Below, in pieces: positions 45,301-57,430 of a DNA stretch of 64,000 nt. The DNA is from Hyphochytrium catenoides (lineage: Eukaryota; Sar; Hyphochytriomycetes; Hyphochytriales; Hyphochytriaceae): positions 1-64,000 of the forward strand of contig FLMG01003337.1 of NCBI GenBank assembly GCA_900088475.1. Direction: 5' to 3'. Made by a program: the position numbers and the translations under genes. The notes below the pieces were generated by a model. The model worked only from the letters and a program-made list of their open reading frames with translations. It did not search any database and was not told the origin of the DNA. The stretch's first letter is position 1; every line of letters starts with the position of its first letter.

Positions 45301-47397
45301 ATGCTTTCTCTCTCCTAGGAACGTGGAGAGTCTTTGGGCAACAGGTAAAGGAGGGAAGTTTGCAATGGGGCTTCCACATGCAGTAGCATGTTCGCTGTGT
45401 CTAGCGGTCACCACAGGCATCGCTGCAAGCGCTTGACTTTCAAGCTGAGGTGTACTCTTTCTTTGTAGATTTCGTATAGTTCTTCGAAGCATAGATCCTG
45501 CATTGTCACTAGAGATCCTAGAATCTTGCCTACGAGGGGTTCAGGAGCGCGGCTTCATAAACTATTATGGACTTCAGAGAGTCGGCTTACCGGGAAGGTA
45601 TCAATTCTAGCATGTCTCTGCACCCTTCTATGACTATCATCTGTCGGTCAACCAGTTATTTTCGAGAGATCTCTACTTACATCTGTGCAACTTCCATTCT
45701 GCACTGCTTGCCTGGCGGATCCTGTGACCTTTTCCATATGTAGGCACTCCTTACAAAACCATCTTGAATTTAGGCCTGTTTCTGTTCGTGTTCTATTTCT
45801 CTTTTGTTACTCTCCTACTGTACCGATCTGCCATCTTTCGACTCCGAACTCAGTAACGTCAGGCGCATGGTATCTTTCGATCGGCATCTCTAAGGCATGA
45901 GTACCCGTTCCTAGGGCTACCCTATTCTTACTGGCGATTTAATCGCTTCTTGTGTGTCCTTCCTCTTACTTCGATGGCCTCTCCCAGTCCCCTTCAACCC
46001 CGTGATATAGGGCTTCGGCTATTGAAAGAGGACTATGAGGGTATTATAGATTCTCTGTTGTCTCCGCGAGAAGGCGACCAGGATCGATTTCTTAGAGCCA
46101 AACAGAGCTACCAGGACTCAGGAAATGCTTCTCAAGCAGGGAGCATCATTCGGCCCTTCTTCTCTTTGCAAAAGTTCATTTTCCAGGTCATTAGGGGTCC
46201 TCTCCTGTTGGCGGGCTTTCGTCATGGATTAACATTCAGCACTTCCTGCGCCTGTCCATCTAAGGCGCATTCAAAGGGTTCTCGAATGTTATCATGTCCC
46301 CTAGTCCTTGTCATCTCATTAAGTGATGAAGACTAGTCTTTAGGACTTTATGACTCATGCCGCCGTTGCATTAGGGCATTACCCGACATGGAAGGGATGA
46401 CCCCGTTCGAGTGGTCAATACAATTCCTTTCGGTCTCAGGTTACTCTTGGTGCAGAGCTACCAATCGCTAGTTTTCAACAAGGTAACCGTATCTATCGCT
46501 CGGATTGTTGTCTTCCGGTCTTATCCATAAAGAGACGCTCCATGAAATGCTCTTATGTCAGTTTTTAGGTCTGCCTACACCTCTCTCCGACCCTGCGTCG
46601 CATCCTCTCTAATACCGCCTTTCCAGTGAGTCTTTTTTCGGCGGCCTACGACCTTCATGAACTCCCTGTTGCCTAAATCGGTTTTAGCCCCTCGTCAGCA
46701 GGCTTCTATTGCAAAAAGCTATGCTACGCTTGATATGCCTTGCCTTTATTCCGACTATAACCCTCTGTTTTGGCCGCCGCTATCTTGCCAAGCCCTATCG
46801 CTCAGTTGCTCTTCTCACTAACTCGCCAAATAGGCTGCGTCCGTTCGATGGAAACGATATGGTCCTCGTGTAGTAGTTGGAGACCTTGTGCGCGCCCCTA
46901 GAACTGGTCAATTCCCTGGCCAGAAAGGGCATCAAAGACAAGGAGACAGTTCTAACTTAGAAACCACTGAGAATGAGAGTCTTTTTGAGGTCAAACTGCT
47001 TGAGACACAGGAAGAGATCGAGAAAGGAGGCTTCTCCTTTTTGGATGTTGTCCTTCCGCTTCCCGGTACCGGTGCTCTTTTCCCTGCCAATGGTATGGAA
47101 GACGTCTACGCGCAACTCTTAGAAAAGGATGGAGTAGATTTTGCCGCTCTCAGGATAGGCGAGACACGCTACAAATTGAAGGGCTCCTACCGCCATCTGG
47201 TGGTCAAACCGAAGGACTTCACATGGAGGAAGCTCTCAGAGAGGGAAATCGGATCAGGAGAAGGAAGTCTAGAAGAAACAGAGCTCGGAGGGATGGTCAA
47301 AAGTGAGGCTACCCAGAGTGTCGAAGTTGCTTTTTCCCTCCCGCCCGGGTCTTTTGCAACTATGTGTCTCAGAGAGGCAAGCAGAGTCCTCCTTTAA
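42398..47397 (+). CDS. PUS7: TruD-family tRNA/mRNA pseudouridine synthase PUS7 (14 exons)
   Basis: Isomerises uridine to pseudouridine in tRNA and other RNAs. Exons: 42398-42585, 42699-42789, 42992-43288, 43528-43676, 43846-43931, 44112-44216, 44360-44515, 44755-44863, 45016-45115, 45319-45344 (26 nt), 45469-45597, 45988-46186, 46375-46482 and 46834-47397. The model is 768 residues in frame. Motifs: SDFRVNEIDLDG, FSFAGMKDKRAVTVQR (catalytic Asp in the KDKRAxT motif), QFKLAPKHL, SLGNRFRIVLRSI, GFINYYGLQRVG, LLLVQSYQSLVFN, YGPRVVVGDLV, FLDVVLPLPGTGALFP and FSLPPGSFATMCLRE. The N-terminus MLSRAFLRKGFLLRIHSFGR is basic and amphipathic, like a mitochondrial presequence; ATG 42461 would give a form without it. 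A long charged insert sits between the N-terminal strand and the KxEIHNAI block. Confidence 0.93.
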
Positions 47398-48009
47398 TAA
47401 TTGGGAATAGCCATTCAATTGAGCTTTTTGGCTGGCTAAATAGTATGCTATTTCACTGCTTTCCTATCTCATAAGGCGCCCTCGGCCGGGTTTTATCCCA
47501 TCCCGGATGGTGGGGCAAGGTAGCTGAGGATTATGCCCAAGAGCGTTTGAGAGCAAGGTCGGGGGGCCAGCTCTGGGCCAATATAGAGAAAGCTTGATGA
47601 TACTTAGGCATCTGGTCGCAATGGGCCAATCGCCCCAAACAGTATGAGAAAGGGAAAGGATCAACTGGGCTATGGCCGGGATAGTCAAACGTCATCATAC
47701 AGCTTCATGAAGGATCCACCTTTGCCATAGTACTCCTTTGCGAGTCCCAGTAATGAAAGCTGTCTGACAAACCGATTCCCTATAGACCTAGATGCTCTAA
47801 AGACACTGAAGGTAGCGTAGCCGACTAATGAGAGAAAGGTAGGGTGAGGACCTAGAGAGACATTCAAGAGCGACGGAGTGCAGGGTTGCCAACCACCTTT
47901 ACTTATAGCAAGCACAACATGTCATTTTTTTTTAGTACTTGGAGCTGGTAGAGAATCAAGCGGGACGTCTCTTGCCTCTCTCTCTCTCTCTTCTTCCCTC
48001 TCTTTCAAA
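47398..48009. other. convergent 3' region between PUS7 and RACK1
   Basis: Both genes end here, so UTRs are expected. No coding exon is supported. A CT-rich run (CTCTCTCTCTCTTC) near 47978-47992 precedes the RACK1 stop codon on the plus strand. No clear polyadenylation pattern can be singled out. Confidence 0.5.
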
Positions 48010-49132
48010 CTAGAGAGAGCCCACGGCCCACACTCTGATGATGCTGTCAGTGTACCCTGCGAAAAGGGTCTGTCCGTCAGCACTCCAGGATAGAGAAACG
48101 CAGTAAGGGGTCTGCGCCAGCTTGCCAGTTACTGGCTCGAACTCTGGGCGGAGTTCATCGATTACAACCTTGGACTCAAGATCCCAGATCTTGATGCAAG
48201 AGGAGGTGGCAGCACATAGCCAGTATCTGTTTTCAAAAGGACAAAGTCAGTAACAGGAAGAAATAAAAGAGATTTTTAGTGCATAGATCGCATCATTCAC
48301 CTGTTGGGGGAGAAGACAAGGGCATGGATGATGTCGCCACCCTCAAGGGAGTACAGTCTCTTGCCCTCAGTCAGATCCCACAGCATAGCAATGCCGTCCT
48401 TGCCTCCAGAGGCACACAGAGAACCATCAGGAGACACCGTTACGGTGTTCAGATAGCCGGTGTGGCCAGGAAGATTGGTCCTGAGCTTGCAGTTGCTGAG
48501 GTTCCAAACCTTGACAAGCTTGTCCCAGCCGCATGAGACAATGAGAGGATTCTCCGTGGAGGGAGAGAAACGAACACAGGATACCCACTCGGTGTGGCCG
48601 TCCTCGTGGATGGTGAACTTGCACTCGCCCAAAGTGTTCCACAGCTTGATGGTTCTATCCCTGGATCCGCTGACAATCTGTCTGTTGTCGGTGGAGAAAG
48701 CTACAGAGAGGACATCCTTGGTGTGGCCAACAAATCTGCGGGTGGTGACACCAGCATTGAGGTCCCAGAGACGAAGGGTAGCGTCCCAAGAAGCAGACAG
48801 AGCGAACTGGCCATCAGAAGAGATGATGACTTCCTCTACGAAGTGGTTGTGGCCGTGCAGGGCCTTGCGGGCATAACCTGAGATGATCCCACAGGAAAGG
48901 AGGGAGAAAAAAAGGTAGAAATCATCAACAACCTCCACTTCCTCTTATGTTGGTCGATTAGCATGCACTCACCGTAGTTGCCCTCCTCGTGAAGAAGTTG
49001 CCATACGATGACACTCTTGTCCCTAGAGGACGAGATGATCATGTTGGGGTCCGCATGAGTGGTATCAATGGAGGTGACCCAGCCGCTGTGGCCCTTGAGC
49101 TCACCGCGCAGAGTCAGAGTCTCACCGCTCAT
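48010..49132 (-). CDS. RACK1: RACK1 / guanine nucleotide-binding protein beta-like WD40 protein (3 exons)
   Basis: Seven-bladed WD40 scaffold on the 40S ribosomal head, linking signalling kinases to translation. Exons 49132-48973, 48877-48301 and 48226-48010 give 317 residues, the normal family length. WD repeats end in [42 protein letters not shown] and IIRVWAV. GH dipeptides occur in [42 protein letters not shown] and [10 protein letters not shown]. The start [15 protein letters not shown] matches the family. Low intron number and strongly biased codons (many C-ending) fit high expression. The minus-strand 5' region carries a long (GA)n tract. Confidence 0.97.
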
Positions 49133-50349
49133 CTTTATAGAGATTTCAGACACGTTATGTGTAGCTTGCCTGCAAGTTCCCAAGTACTTTGAGAGAGAGG
49201 GAGAGAGTGCTCAAGCTTCTTCCACGCCGCTAGAGCCCGTCACCTCGAGTCATTGCCATCCGCGCCACCGCCGCCGCCGCCAGTTCCCTGCTACACATAG
49301 TTTCTCTCTCTCTCTCTTTCTCTCTTCCTCTCTCTTTCTCTGTCTCTCTCAACCAATGAGTGGTGCCAGCCACCAACACCAAACCCCCTTTCTCTAGAAA
49401 TAAGATACGAGAGCTATTGTTAACCTTCCAGTCAAAACCCCCCCACTTCGTCGTGTCCCTCAACAAAATACCGTTAGCGCCACTATTTCCCGTTACCGGA
49501 CCCTTACATAAGAGCCGGTACCGGCCATTAGCCTTTAGCTGGAAGGAGAGGGCAATAATGAAACGGCGTGATGTGGAAAGTGATACACATTGGCAAAGAG
49601 AGGAGGAGGAAGAGGGGGGACATGCAGCGGAATGATCCAATGTTCAGATTGGAAGGAAGATCATTAAGCTGAGCCATCAGATAACAGCCGTGCGTGCGAC
49701 TCTACACTGTGAAGGGAGGATCAGAGTCTTCTCTTCCTCCTTTTGGCGCACTCTCCTCGCCCTGCTGCTGCTGGATGCTGCTGCTTCTTGTTTGGCCTTT
49801 ATTGTTTCCTTTTTTTCTAATGTCTTACTCTTCTACTCGTACTGTCTTCTTCCTCCTCCATTTATCATCCCCGTCCTTTGCTTCCTCCATCCGCGGTTGC
49901 TCGGTGCGAGCTCTTCTCGTTCTTCGTTGAAGTTTCCTCATGCCAAAAGCTCATCTGGCTACCTTTATCACCGTCGTGACCCCCTCTTAATTAGACCATT
50001 GATCCTCTGGGCCCTCAATTATCACAACTAAGCTGGCTTGCCACACCACACACCCTGGTCACAGGTGTGCTTAAGTCTTCCAAGCATTAAATGCTCCTTC
50101 TGCTTGCTGGCACAGTGACCCTGATGAATACTACTCTTCTCCTCCCCTCGTCGTCTCAGCTATCCCTAATCATTATTCCGATCAGATCAGCGTCGTCGGA
50201 CCTAGCATAGAGCTGCTCTCTCGTGGTGTCGAGTACTACTGCATTTTCCTACTCTGTGGCGCAGTACGGAGAATAAAATAAGCTGCGAGAGCTAAAGTGC
50301 ATTAAGGACTAAAAAGCGAGGAGACATCACGAGTGGAAGACCCAACAAT
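49133..50349. promoter_or_regulatory. divergent promoter region between RACK1 and the Cys-rich secreted protein gene
   Basis: Both genes start at the edges. The stretch contains a (CT)n/(GA)n tract at about 49302-49350, 170-220 nt upstream of the RACK1 ATG. Such tracts are known promoter elements in several eukaryotes; a role here is inference. No exon is supported. Confidence 0.4.
49302..49350. repeat. CT/GA microsatellite upstream of RACK1
   Basis: An imperfect run of TCTCTC with single T or C interruptions lies on the plus strand, reading GAGAGA on the RACK1 coding strand. Confidence 0.9.
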
Positions 50350-52419
50350 ATGTCCTACTCTCCTCTTTCTTGCCCCGTGAGGATGCTCCTTTATTGTGTG
50401 GTTGGCTTCATGGCCGTTTCTTTGTGTCACGGTGAGTAAACGAACTTCGCCGTTTATGTCCTCACTTCCCCGTCCCAAAACTCCATTCATTCCTGCTTAT
50501 CACTTCCCTCCGTTCCGCCCTATCCCGAGAACTTATGTTCTTTGATCACCACTAATAATCGTCACGTGGTCCGCCTCTCGTTGGCGCCACCGTTTGTTGC
50601 CGCCTCGCTTCCATCCTATCACACGTCTATTGCTCCAGCCTGTGAGCTTCAGGGCCATGACTCTGGAGTCTGTACTCCTTTTGATGAACGCTTCTTTGGG
50701 GAGACGATGCCATTCTGTAGCGAGGTAGTCCAATACACTGCTTGCCTCCCTAAAGATGATCAGGTGAGAAGAGTTCACGAAGGAACAAATAGAATTCTAG
50801 AACTCCGTCAGCCACAAGGAAGTTCTTTCGGTCTCACGGGGCCGGTGGCCCTACTAGCACAACCCTCAGAGCAAGGACAAATGGATTGAAGACGCGTTTT
50901 GGCGCATAGGCATGGAAGATTTTCAGATAGAGATCGATGAATAGCTGGCGCAGAAAGTCACAATGGGTCCAATCACCTTTAATCGCCTTTCTTGTCTTAT
51001 CACGACATCTCTTTCTCGCAGGGCCTGTGGCCCCATCACAACCCTCAGAGCAAGGACAAGTGGATTAACGAGACCTTTTGGCGGATAGTCTATGAAAGAT
51101 TTCGGATAGAGATCGATGAGAAGCTGGCGGACAAAAGTCAGATGGCACAAGTTTACGTCTTCTTTGCTCTTCTAGGGAATCGCCTTTCTATCTTTGCTCT
51201 TATAGAGGGGTCCATCAATGTTCCACTTCTATTATTGCTCTGACAACATGTTCCACACTGATCTTTGCAATCCTTGGGCTTACACTATCGTGTTGTTGAG
51301 TTGACAATAGGTCCCTTCTCATTTGTCCACACATTTCGCTGATCCAAAGTCTTGCCCCGCTCTGTACGTTGACCAAGTCTTCTTCACCGTCCCTATTCCT
51401 TCAACGCCCCTATTTCTTCCAAGCTTTCAGAAAAAACGTTCTCATCATGCTTCCTGTCCGCAGACGTAAATGAAGTGGGAGACCCGGGCAAAATAGCGTT
51501 GCGATTTACTGATAACCCAGACTGTGTCCGCGCCTTCAAGAACTTCTTCTGTTGGATCAACTTCCCGCGCTGTGATCCTCAGGGTCGTTCCCTGCTTCTT
51601 TGTAAATCTGTTTGTGAGAACTTCTTCACATCCTGCAAGGTGCGTTTCAACTAAAAAACGATAATGTGCGGAACAATAGAGGGCAGATTCGGAGCATAAG
51701 AAGTCGTGGCTCAAGGGCTATGATTACTGGATCTGGAGTACTGGACAGTAACAAAGTCAGAGGAAAGGACACCATCAATTGGCAGGATCTAATATTCAGA
51801 AAGATGCAGAGGCAACATGGCTGTCACTTCCTTCTTTTATCCTACCAAGTCCCTGCTCCCTCCAATTCCTCCCTGCCTTACAATATTTCATGCAGTATGA
51901 TGAAGATCTCTGGCGCTGTGGACGGCCAGAGTACTACGGAGGAGAGGCTGGAGAGGACCCCGACACCCTGGACAGAGTACGTGGGAACTAGTGTCTATGC
52001 AAAAAGGGAATCCATTCTTTCTTCTCGAGGGCTTCCCTCGGCACAGGGCGAGGGACAAAGCGCTCGTTCTCTCTGCAGTTCCTCTCTTCGACCACCTCAT
52101 CCTTTAGGCTGACCTCGCTCTTCTTCAGTAGAGTTCACACCTACCTCGTTGCCGTTTATTGCTGTCAGTCTCGGTTTCCTTATGATCTCTCTCTATGCCT
52201 TCTGCCTTGCCTCGCCAGTTTGGAGATAAGGTGTTCCATCGAGCGCCATTTATGGGCTCTCCTTTCCGTGACAACCAGTTTGATCCAGAATCAGAGCAGC
52301 CACTTCCTGTCTGCACTCCCTCTCTTCTAAATGGAGCGAAGAGGACTTCTCAGCCAAAACTAGCAATTTTCTTTGTTTTACTCCTTCACCTATATGTGGT
52401 GGTCCTGCAGAGTGTGTGA
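50350..52419 (+). CDS. secreted, probably GPI-anchored Cys-rich (Frizzled-like) protein (6 exons)
   Basis: Exons 50350-50431, 50639-50763, 51022-51136, 51464-51639, 51896-51976 and 52219-52419 give 259 residues. The N-terminus (MLLYCVVGFMAVSLCHG) is a signal peptide. The mature part has regularly spaced Cys. The most telling run is FFCWINFPRCDPQGRSL followed by CKSVCENFFTSCKYDEDLWRC, like the C-terminal half of Frizzled-type Cys-rich domains (CxxxC...C pattern). The last 20 residues are hydrophobic (LAIFFVLLLHLYVVVLQSV) right at the stop, after a small-residue NGA site, as in a GPI signal; a plain membrane tail is the alternative. Function is unknown; such domains usually bind ligands outside the cell. 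A degenerate copy of exon 3 lies in intron 2. Confidence 0.8.
50839..50964 (+). pseudogene. duplicated exon of the Cys-rich gene carrying a stop codon
   Basis: This segment is clearly similar to exon 3 (51022-51136) and its flanks. Both read CAACCCTCAGAGCAAGGACAA and AGATAGAGATCGATGA. The reading frame is kept through WIEDAFWRI and FQIEIDE, with a CTACTAG acceptor at 50857 in place of the usual site. At 50942-50944 AAG has become TAG. It is either a decaying exon copy or a poison exon whose inclusion would end translation early. Confidence 0.8.
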
Positions 52420-52710
52420 CAGACTATGTACTACCGGGAGGCACTATTGGATGGTATTATAGAGCACCATTTCGTGCCGAAAAAAGCATACGGACATTGG
52501 ATTCAAGGTAATCCTTACGGCCAAGAAGTGGCTTAAAAGGAACCTTGCGGACCGTGACGATGCCAGTGACGCTTAAGAGGGCAGCGCTCTACGAAGTAGG
52601 GGTGACCTTTATTCTACATTAACGCACATTGAGCTATGTACAATCACAATCAACACTATTTACAGCGGTTCCTTTTTGACAATGCTTTCCGCTTATTGCG
52701 GTGAACACAG

Positions 52711-53862
52711 TCAGTCATCATCCACGTCACTCATATCCGACAGGTCACTGATGTCGTCTTGGTTGTCACTATCCATCTCCGAATCCTCCTCTGCCTTCAC
52801 CCCCTTCAGCTTGGGCTCGGCTTCCTCCTCCTTAAGATTCACTCTCCTTGAGGCATAGTTCTTCACGTACTCTGCAGTTGCGAAAGTAAGCCACAAGATC
52901 GTTTGCAGAGGGAAAAGAGTGACTCATCATTTAAAATGAGAATGTAAAGCTACCAACATCACCAAAAGATGCTTCTAAGGAGCTATGAGAGCTTGCCTTG
53001 GCAACAACACCCGCATCTAAACACCGATACACCAGGATGGAGCGCCAGAACAGGGAGGTAAAAGTTGAACCGGCATAGATGATCTTTTGATCTCCATTCG
53101 TACCTTTCACTTTGCGGTTATAAGCTTCTGGGTCCTTGAGTAGCATTCTTGCCGCCTCCCCGTTCAGAGGGTCGGAAGGGTTTGGGTAGCGCAGCAATTG
53201 TGGAAGAAAGTGGTCAAAGATGTTGAGAAGATCTGTGAAGCAGCTAGTTAGTCAGGCAAAAGAAGGGCTTACGAGCCATCAGCTTTTATGGCTTAATCTG
53301 GGAAGCTTTTGACGTACCAAACATTGGGCTCCACGTCTGGTTTATGACATCTAGACAAACAGAGCCAGATCTACGGAGAACCAATAAGATATTGATCCGG
53401 TCGCGCAAAGAAAGGAGAGCGTAGATTCAAAGTGACGGAAACTCTATAGAACGGTCACACATACTCGTCATCAACGTTGGGATGATAAAGCCGGTTAATG
53501 AAACCAATGGACGGAGACTTGAAAGGGTAATCCTTGGGCAGCGAGACGTGAATCTTCCACTGGCCGTCCTCGTAGGGAGCTGCATAGCAACAGGTAAGGT
53601 CAAACGTAACTTATCAATGGCGGGAATGTAGGGTTGAAACAATACGGATGACATACTCCCGCTAGGTCCATTGAACTTGACACAGAACTCTGTGAGAAGG
53701 GCTTCATTCGGGATGTGAACCTCGTAGTCGCTCATCATTCTGCATAATTAGCGACAAAAAAGAAAATAAAGGTCTAACGTCACGATATGCACTTGTGGGC
53801 AAGGGATCAACGTCGACTCACAGCTTCATGACGTCCTGCCTCTGTCGCTTGTTGGTCGTCAT
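52711..53862 (-). CDS. UBE2H: ubiquitin-conjugating enzyme E2, UBE2H type (6 exons)
   Basis: Transfers ubiquitin from E1 to substrates or to an E3 such as the CTLH/GID complex used by this E2 class. Exons 53862-53822, 53739-53657, 53579-53465, 53370-53318, 53232-53104 and 52871-52711 give 193 residues. Seen: [33 protein letters not shown] (PxxYPF loop), [21 protein letters not shown] with the active Cys in [26 protein letters not shown], and EYVKNYA. The C-terminus is the acidic Ser/Asp/Glu-rich tail ([15 protein letters not shown]) typical of UBE2H/Ubc8. The start [14 protein letters not shown] matches the basic N-terminus of the family. Confidence 0.95.
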
Positions 53863-55194
53863 GTTTCCACTTTTCACTCAGCTAGCATCCACCTACAGCC
53901 TGCTCAACAAAGTTCTGCCGCACAAGATTAGGCAAGCGGCTTTCCCGCCTTTCTATGCAGGATGCTTCCCTATTGATGTGTCTCCAAAAGGACTAGCGAC
54001 AAGAAGCTTGAGCGGAGCTTGTGCGCAGAAAAATTTGCCAGGCGCGCCAAGCGGTTCTTCGCTCTCTTTATTGGGCTCTGCAATTGTGTGAATGACAGAC
54101 AGAGGCAAAAAAGTACTGTCAAGGCAAGCGTCAAGGTCTTTTCCCTCACTTCAGCCTGGACTACACTACCGCGCCTATTACTACAGAGACACATAGCCCG
54201 CTTAATAATACTTTGACCCAATTGGGGCTTATTGCCTATATCCGGCCGTAGTAATACAAAAAAGGCAAAGCGCTGAAGCTATGGAGTTCTGACAGGGGAA
54301 TGAAGGATTCATATTTATTTCAAAATTGAAAGAAACATTGTCAAGGTAAATGCTACCACTTTACTCATTCTTCCAGGTTTAGGGAATAGCTTTCCAGGGG
54401 TTAAGTTGTAAGGTAACTGCTGAGTATTATTACTACATCCTGCCAAGAGCATAGAGAAGCTACAACACTTCAAAGCCCTGTGTTATGTACCGTAGTAAGG
54501 CTTTGGGGTGAAAGAGGCAAAGATTCTTTGACAGAGCTTCTGACTGCTACGAAGCCCCTATATTACTACGCCACAACCGTGGGATTAAATGCATAACACT
54601 GAGGGTTCAACTTAGGCATACTACCACACAGAGCGGGGAGAAATTTCTTCTTGCTTGTTGTTCTCTTCCTTTAATTCTCTATGGGCACCTTTACCTTTCG
54701 CGTCCTGCCTTTGCCTGCGGCAGAGCTCTGTCACCACTTTGTTCCTACCAAGAGCGCTGAGGCCTGCAGAATAGCTTCAGGGTCTCAATCAGCGCAGATG
54801 TCCCAAGTTCACGGTGCCTTGCCTAAGTCAAACGGGCTTTCGCGAGGCTTGTAAAAAGCCAACCAGCAGTGTCTAGGTTTTTGATGGGGATAGGCATTCC
54901 GGATGTACTGAAGTCAAGGACTGGGCCAAATAAGAGAGGTAGAAAAGTATAGCAGAGCAAATATGCATGTACTTCTTCAGTGAGAAAAATGTTCCATGGC
55001 TCCTGTTATCTAGCTGTCATCTAGGTAGCAGTTGCTTTCGCTCCGAGCACTGGGTCCCAAGACTGTTCTTGCTATCTAAGTCTACGTGCAGACGAAATGA
55101 AAACACTAATCCAGACTTTGAAGAACGTATGCATTCGTCCTGGGTCTGCTACTCTACTTTGGAGCTCAAAACTCACTCTTGTTCGCTAGCAGAA
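53863..55194. other. gene-free stretch of 1.3 kb
   Basis: It lies upstream of UBE2H and downstream of the first glutathione transferase, both on the minus strand. It should hold the UBE2H promoter and the transferase 3' UTR. A 57-codon plus-strand ORF at 54681-54854 (MGTFTFRVLPLPAAEL) has no recognised motif and no splice or context support. Nothing else is seen. Confidence 0.5.
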
Positions 55195-56571
55195 TCACGA
55201 TCTCTCCTGCCGCAATTGCGCGTTCGTCTTTTTGGCATATTTCTCATGCGCCTTAATGTAAACTTCAGAATCCTGTGACGTTGGCTTGAAAGCGGGCCGC
55301 TCCCTTACAGCTTCCATGAGGGAGCGCAACCTTGGATAGCCTCCATGGTTAGATGGAAGCATCTCGAACTCCCTAAAGTGCTTCAGCGTTCGCTCAAATC
55401 TTTCCAAGATTGTGACGATTGATACGTCCGCAAGGGAGAGGCGCTCCCCCAAGAAGTAAGGTCCGTTCTTACTAGCCTGCTCGTACTTCTTATTGAGCCG
55501 TTCCAGCTCCTGGAAAACGCCTTCCTTGGCCTTTTCTTGTTCACCAAGGTCCGTAGTCCTATTAATGAGGCCTTGCGTTAGAGTCGAGTGAACGAGGTAT
55601 ACTAGAACTCGTCCGATCAAGAGCAAAGACTATGTGGAATACAGGGGAGGCCAATTGGATGTAATGATGGCCATAAGGAGGGAATACTTTCCACGATTGA
55701 CCGTATGTGGTTGAGGAGGGGTTGGTAGCAACAGAGCTAAGAAGAGTAGCAGACATATGAAGCGCTAAAGAATCAAGCCAAAGAGACGGACTTTATAAGA
55801 TTGAAGAGCAGTAGATCACTCGGAGAAAGACAAAGCGGCCTGGTAGATCAGCGAGTATCCGTACATGAGAAGGGTCAGAAAGGGCTTCGCCTCAACCTTG
55901 GAGATGAACTCCCGAACTAGTGCCCTCTCCCATGGGTCTGTGGGCATGAGAGGAGTACCCTGATCTGGGAATCGCTCGTGAACGTACTCAGCGACGTTGA
56001 TGGATTCAAAGACGGGCTTGCCATGATCGTAGAGGCAAGGCGTAGAGCCATAAGGATTCACCTCCCTTTGGTACCAATCGGGCTTCGTGGCACCAAGGTC
56101 GATGTGAATATAGTCAAAGTCCACCTCCTTCTCAAGCAAACTCCACCAGGCGCGGTGAGCGAAGGGGCATGTGCGATTGCCAAAGAACTTAATGCCCTCA
56201 TGCAGATCGGGGGTGTGATCGACACTGAAGAGATCGCGGTGAGGTGATGTTAGCTACTGGCCCCAAAAAAGCAATGTAGGGGGTAAAGAAGGGTTTCCAT
56301 GTGCAGACATCTAACAAAGACCAACCCTGCTTGGTTGAAGGTTCCCAAGCCTAAGTAAACTTACATTCTGCCCTCTGGACCTTTCTGTTCGCTCATCGTA
56401 TGGCGATAAGAAGCGAAAGCGTCTCGTTTGCTTGAGCTGCTTGAAGAAGTAACTCTGACGACGGAGAGCTCTCGTGTCGATAAGACTACTGGTCGGATGA
56501 GCTTTAGATAGCGCTGCATACACTGAAAGGAACGTCAACGCAGACGCAACTACCGCAAAGAATGGGTTCAA
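55195..56571 (-). CDS. omega-like glutathione S-transferase with N-terminal targeting sequence (3 exons)
   Basis: Exons 56571-56365, 56253-55865 and 55558-55195 give 319 residues. The thioredoxin-fold half has FFGNRTCPFAHRAWW, with the active-site Cys of Cys-type (omega, DHAR-like) GSTs, then STPCLYDHGKPVFESINVAE (cis-Pro and Glu-Ser glutathione contacts). The helical half has GPYFLGERLSLADVSI. Such enzymes act as glutathione-dependent thiol reductases (dehydroascorbate, dehalogenation). The first exon adds about 69 residues: a hydrophobic signal-like segment (FFAVVASALTFLSVYAAL) followed by a basic Ser/Arg-rich stretch. That pattern fits secretory entry or a bipartite plastid presequence. 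A paralogue follows upstream on the same strand. Confidence 0.9.
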
Positions 56572-57430
56572 ATGACCAACAATACAATCCCCTACAACCG
56601 TAAAAGCTGTAGGTCGTGAGACTCATACAAACATTATCTAGCCAGTCTGCACTTCACCTGTTCTATCACTCGAGCTTCATCAGCCGCTGCAGCAGGAAGC
56701 TGAGACTATTGTAGTAGGTTCTGTATGACCACTGTGAAAGAAGAAGAGCTCCTACAATGATTAGATGAAGCTATGGCAAAAAGGAGTTAAGGAAGTCTGC
56801 TGTACGAGTAGGCTGTACGATGGAATAATCGCAGCTGTTCTTATCACCCTTGGAAAGATTCTCTTCTTACTACTCCCTGAAGTGTGTGTCCCCGCCATAC
56901 CGCGGCCAAAGATATGAGGTCGTACTATTACAGAACCTAGTTTGACACTATCGCTGGTTCATAATAATCAGTGAACATCTCATCCTGCATCATCCTCTGG
57001 ACGACCGAAAAGTCACTGCGACAGAATGAGCTCATCAAGAAACTCAGATATAGACTCTCATCATCATGATCAGATAGAGGGACGGGCCATTCATTGCTTT
57101 GCTCCCAAAGCCACTGTCAACCTTTACTTCCTGCAATCGTCCCTGTCATCCAGGGTAGAGCCAAACATTCAATGCAATTGAGGCTTGTCGTATTTATAAA
57201 GCTAAGTTACCTATATTATCAATGACACAGTCGCTAACTTCTTATCAATCCTCATCACTTCCCAGTGGCTGAAGGACGGCGTGAGCAATCGTCCCTCCGT
57301 CGCCGTCGTAGACTCGTACCCCCAGGAACCACAGCTCTGGCTAATCCCTACGCTGCCGAGCAACTAGAAGGTAACGCACACTTGGTTGCGGCCTGCTCTC
57401 ACACTTGGCAGGCCCTAGGTTGGTGGGCTA
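56572..57430. other. spacer between two tandem glutathione transferase genes
   Basis: The downstream gene starts at the left edge and the upstream gene ends at the right edge, so a promoter and a 3' UTR are expected. A repeated GCTGTACGA pair occurs near 56800-56820. The ORF at 57265-57492 (+) overlaps the next gene antisense and is not credible. Confidence 0.4.

Noticed and set aside
48279-49397. Plus-strand ORFs of 85-138 codons
   Set aside because: They lie antisense to RACK1, whose codon bias keeps the opposite frames open.
54681-54854. 57-codon ORF MGTFTFRVLPLPAAEL
   Set aside because: It has no motif, no splice context and no neighbour logic; a frame of this length is expected by chance.
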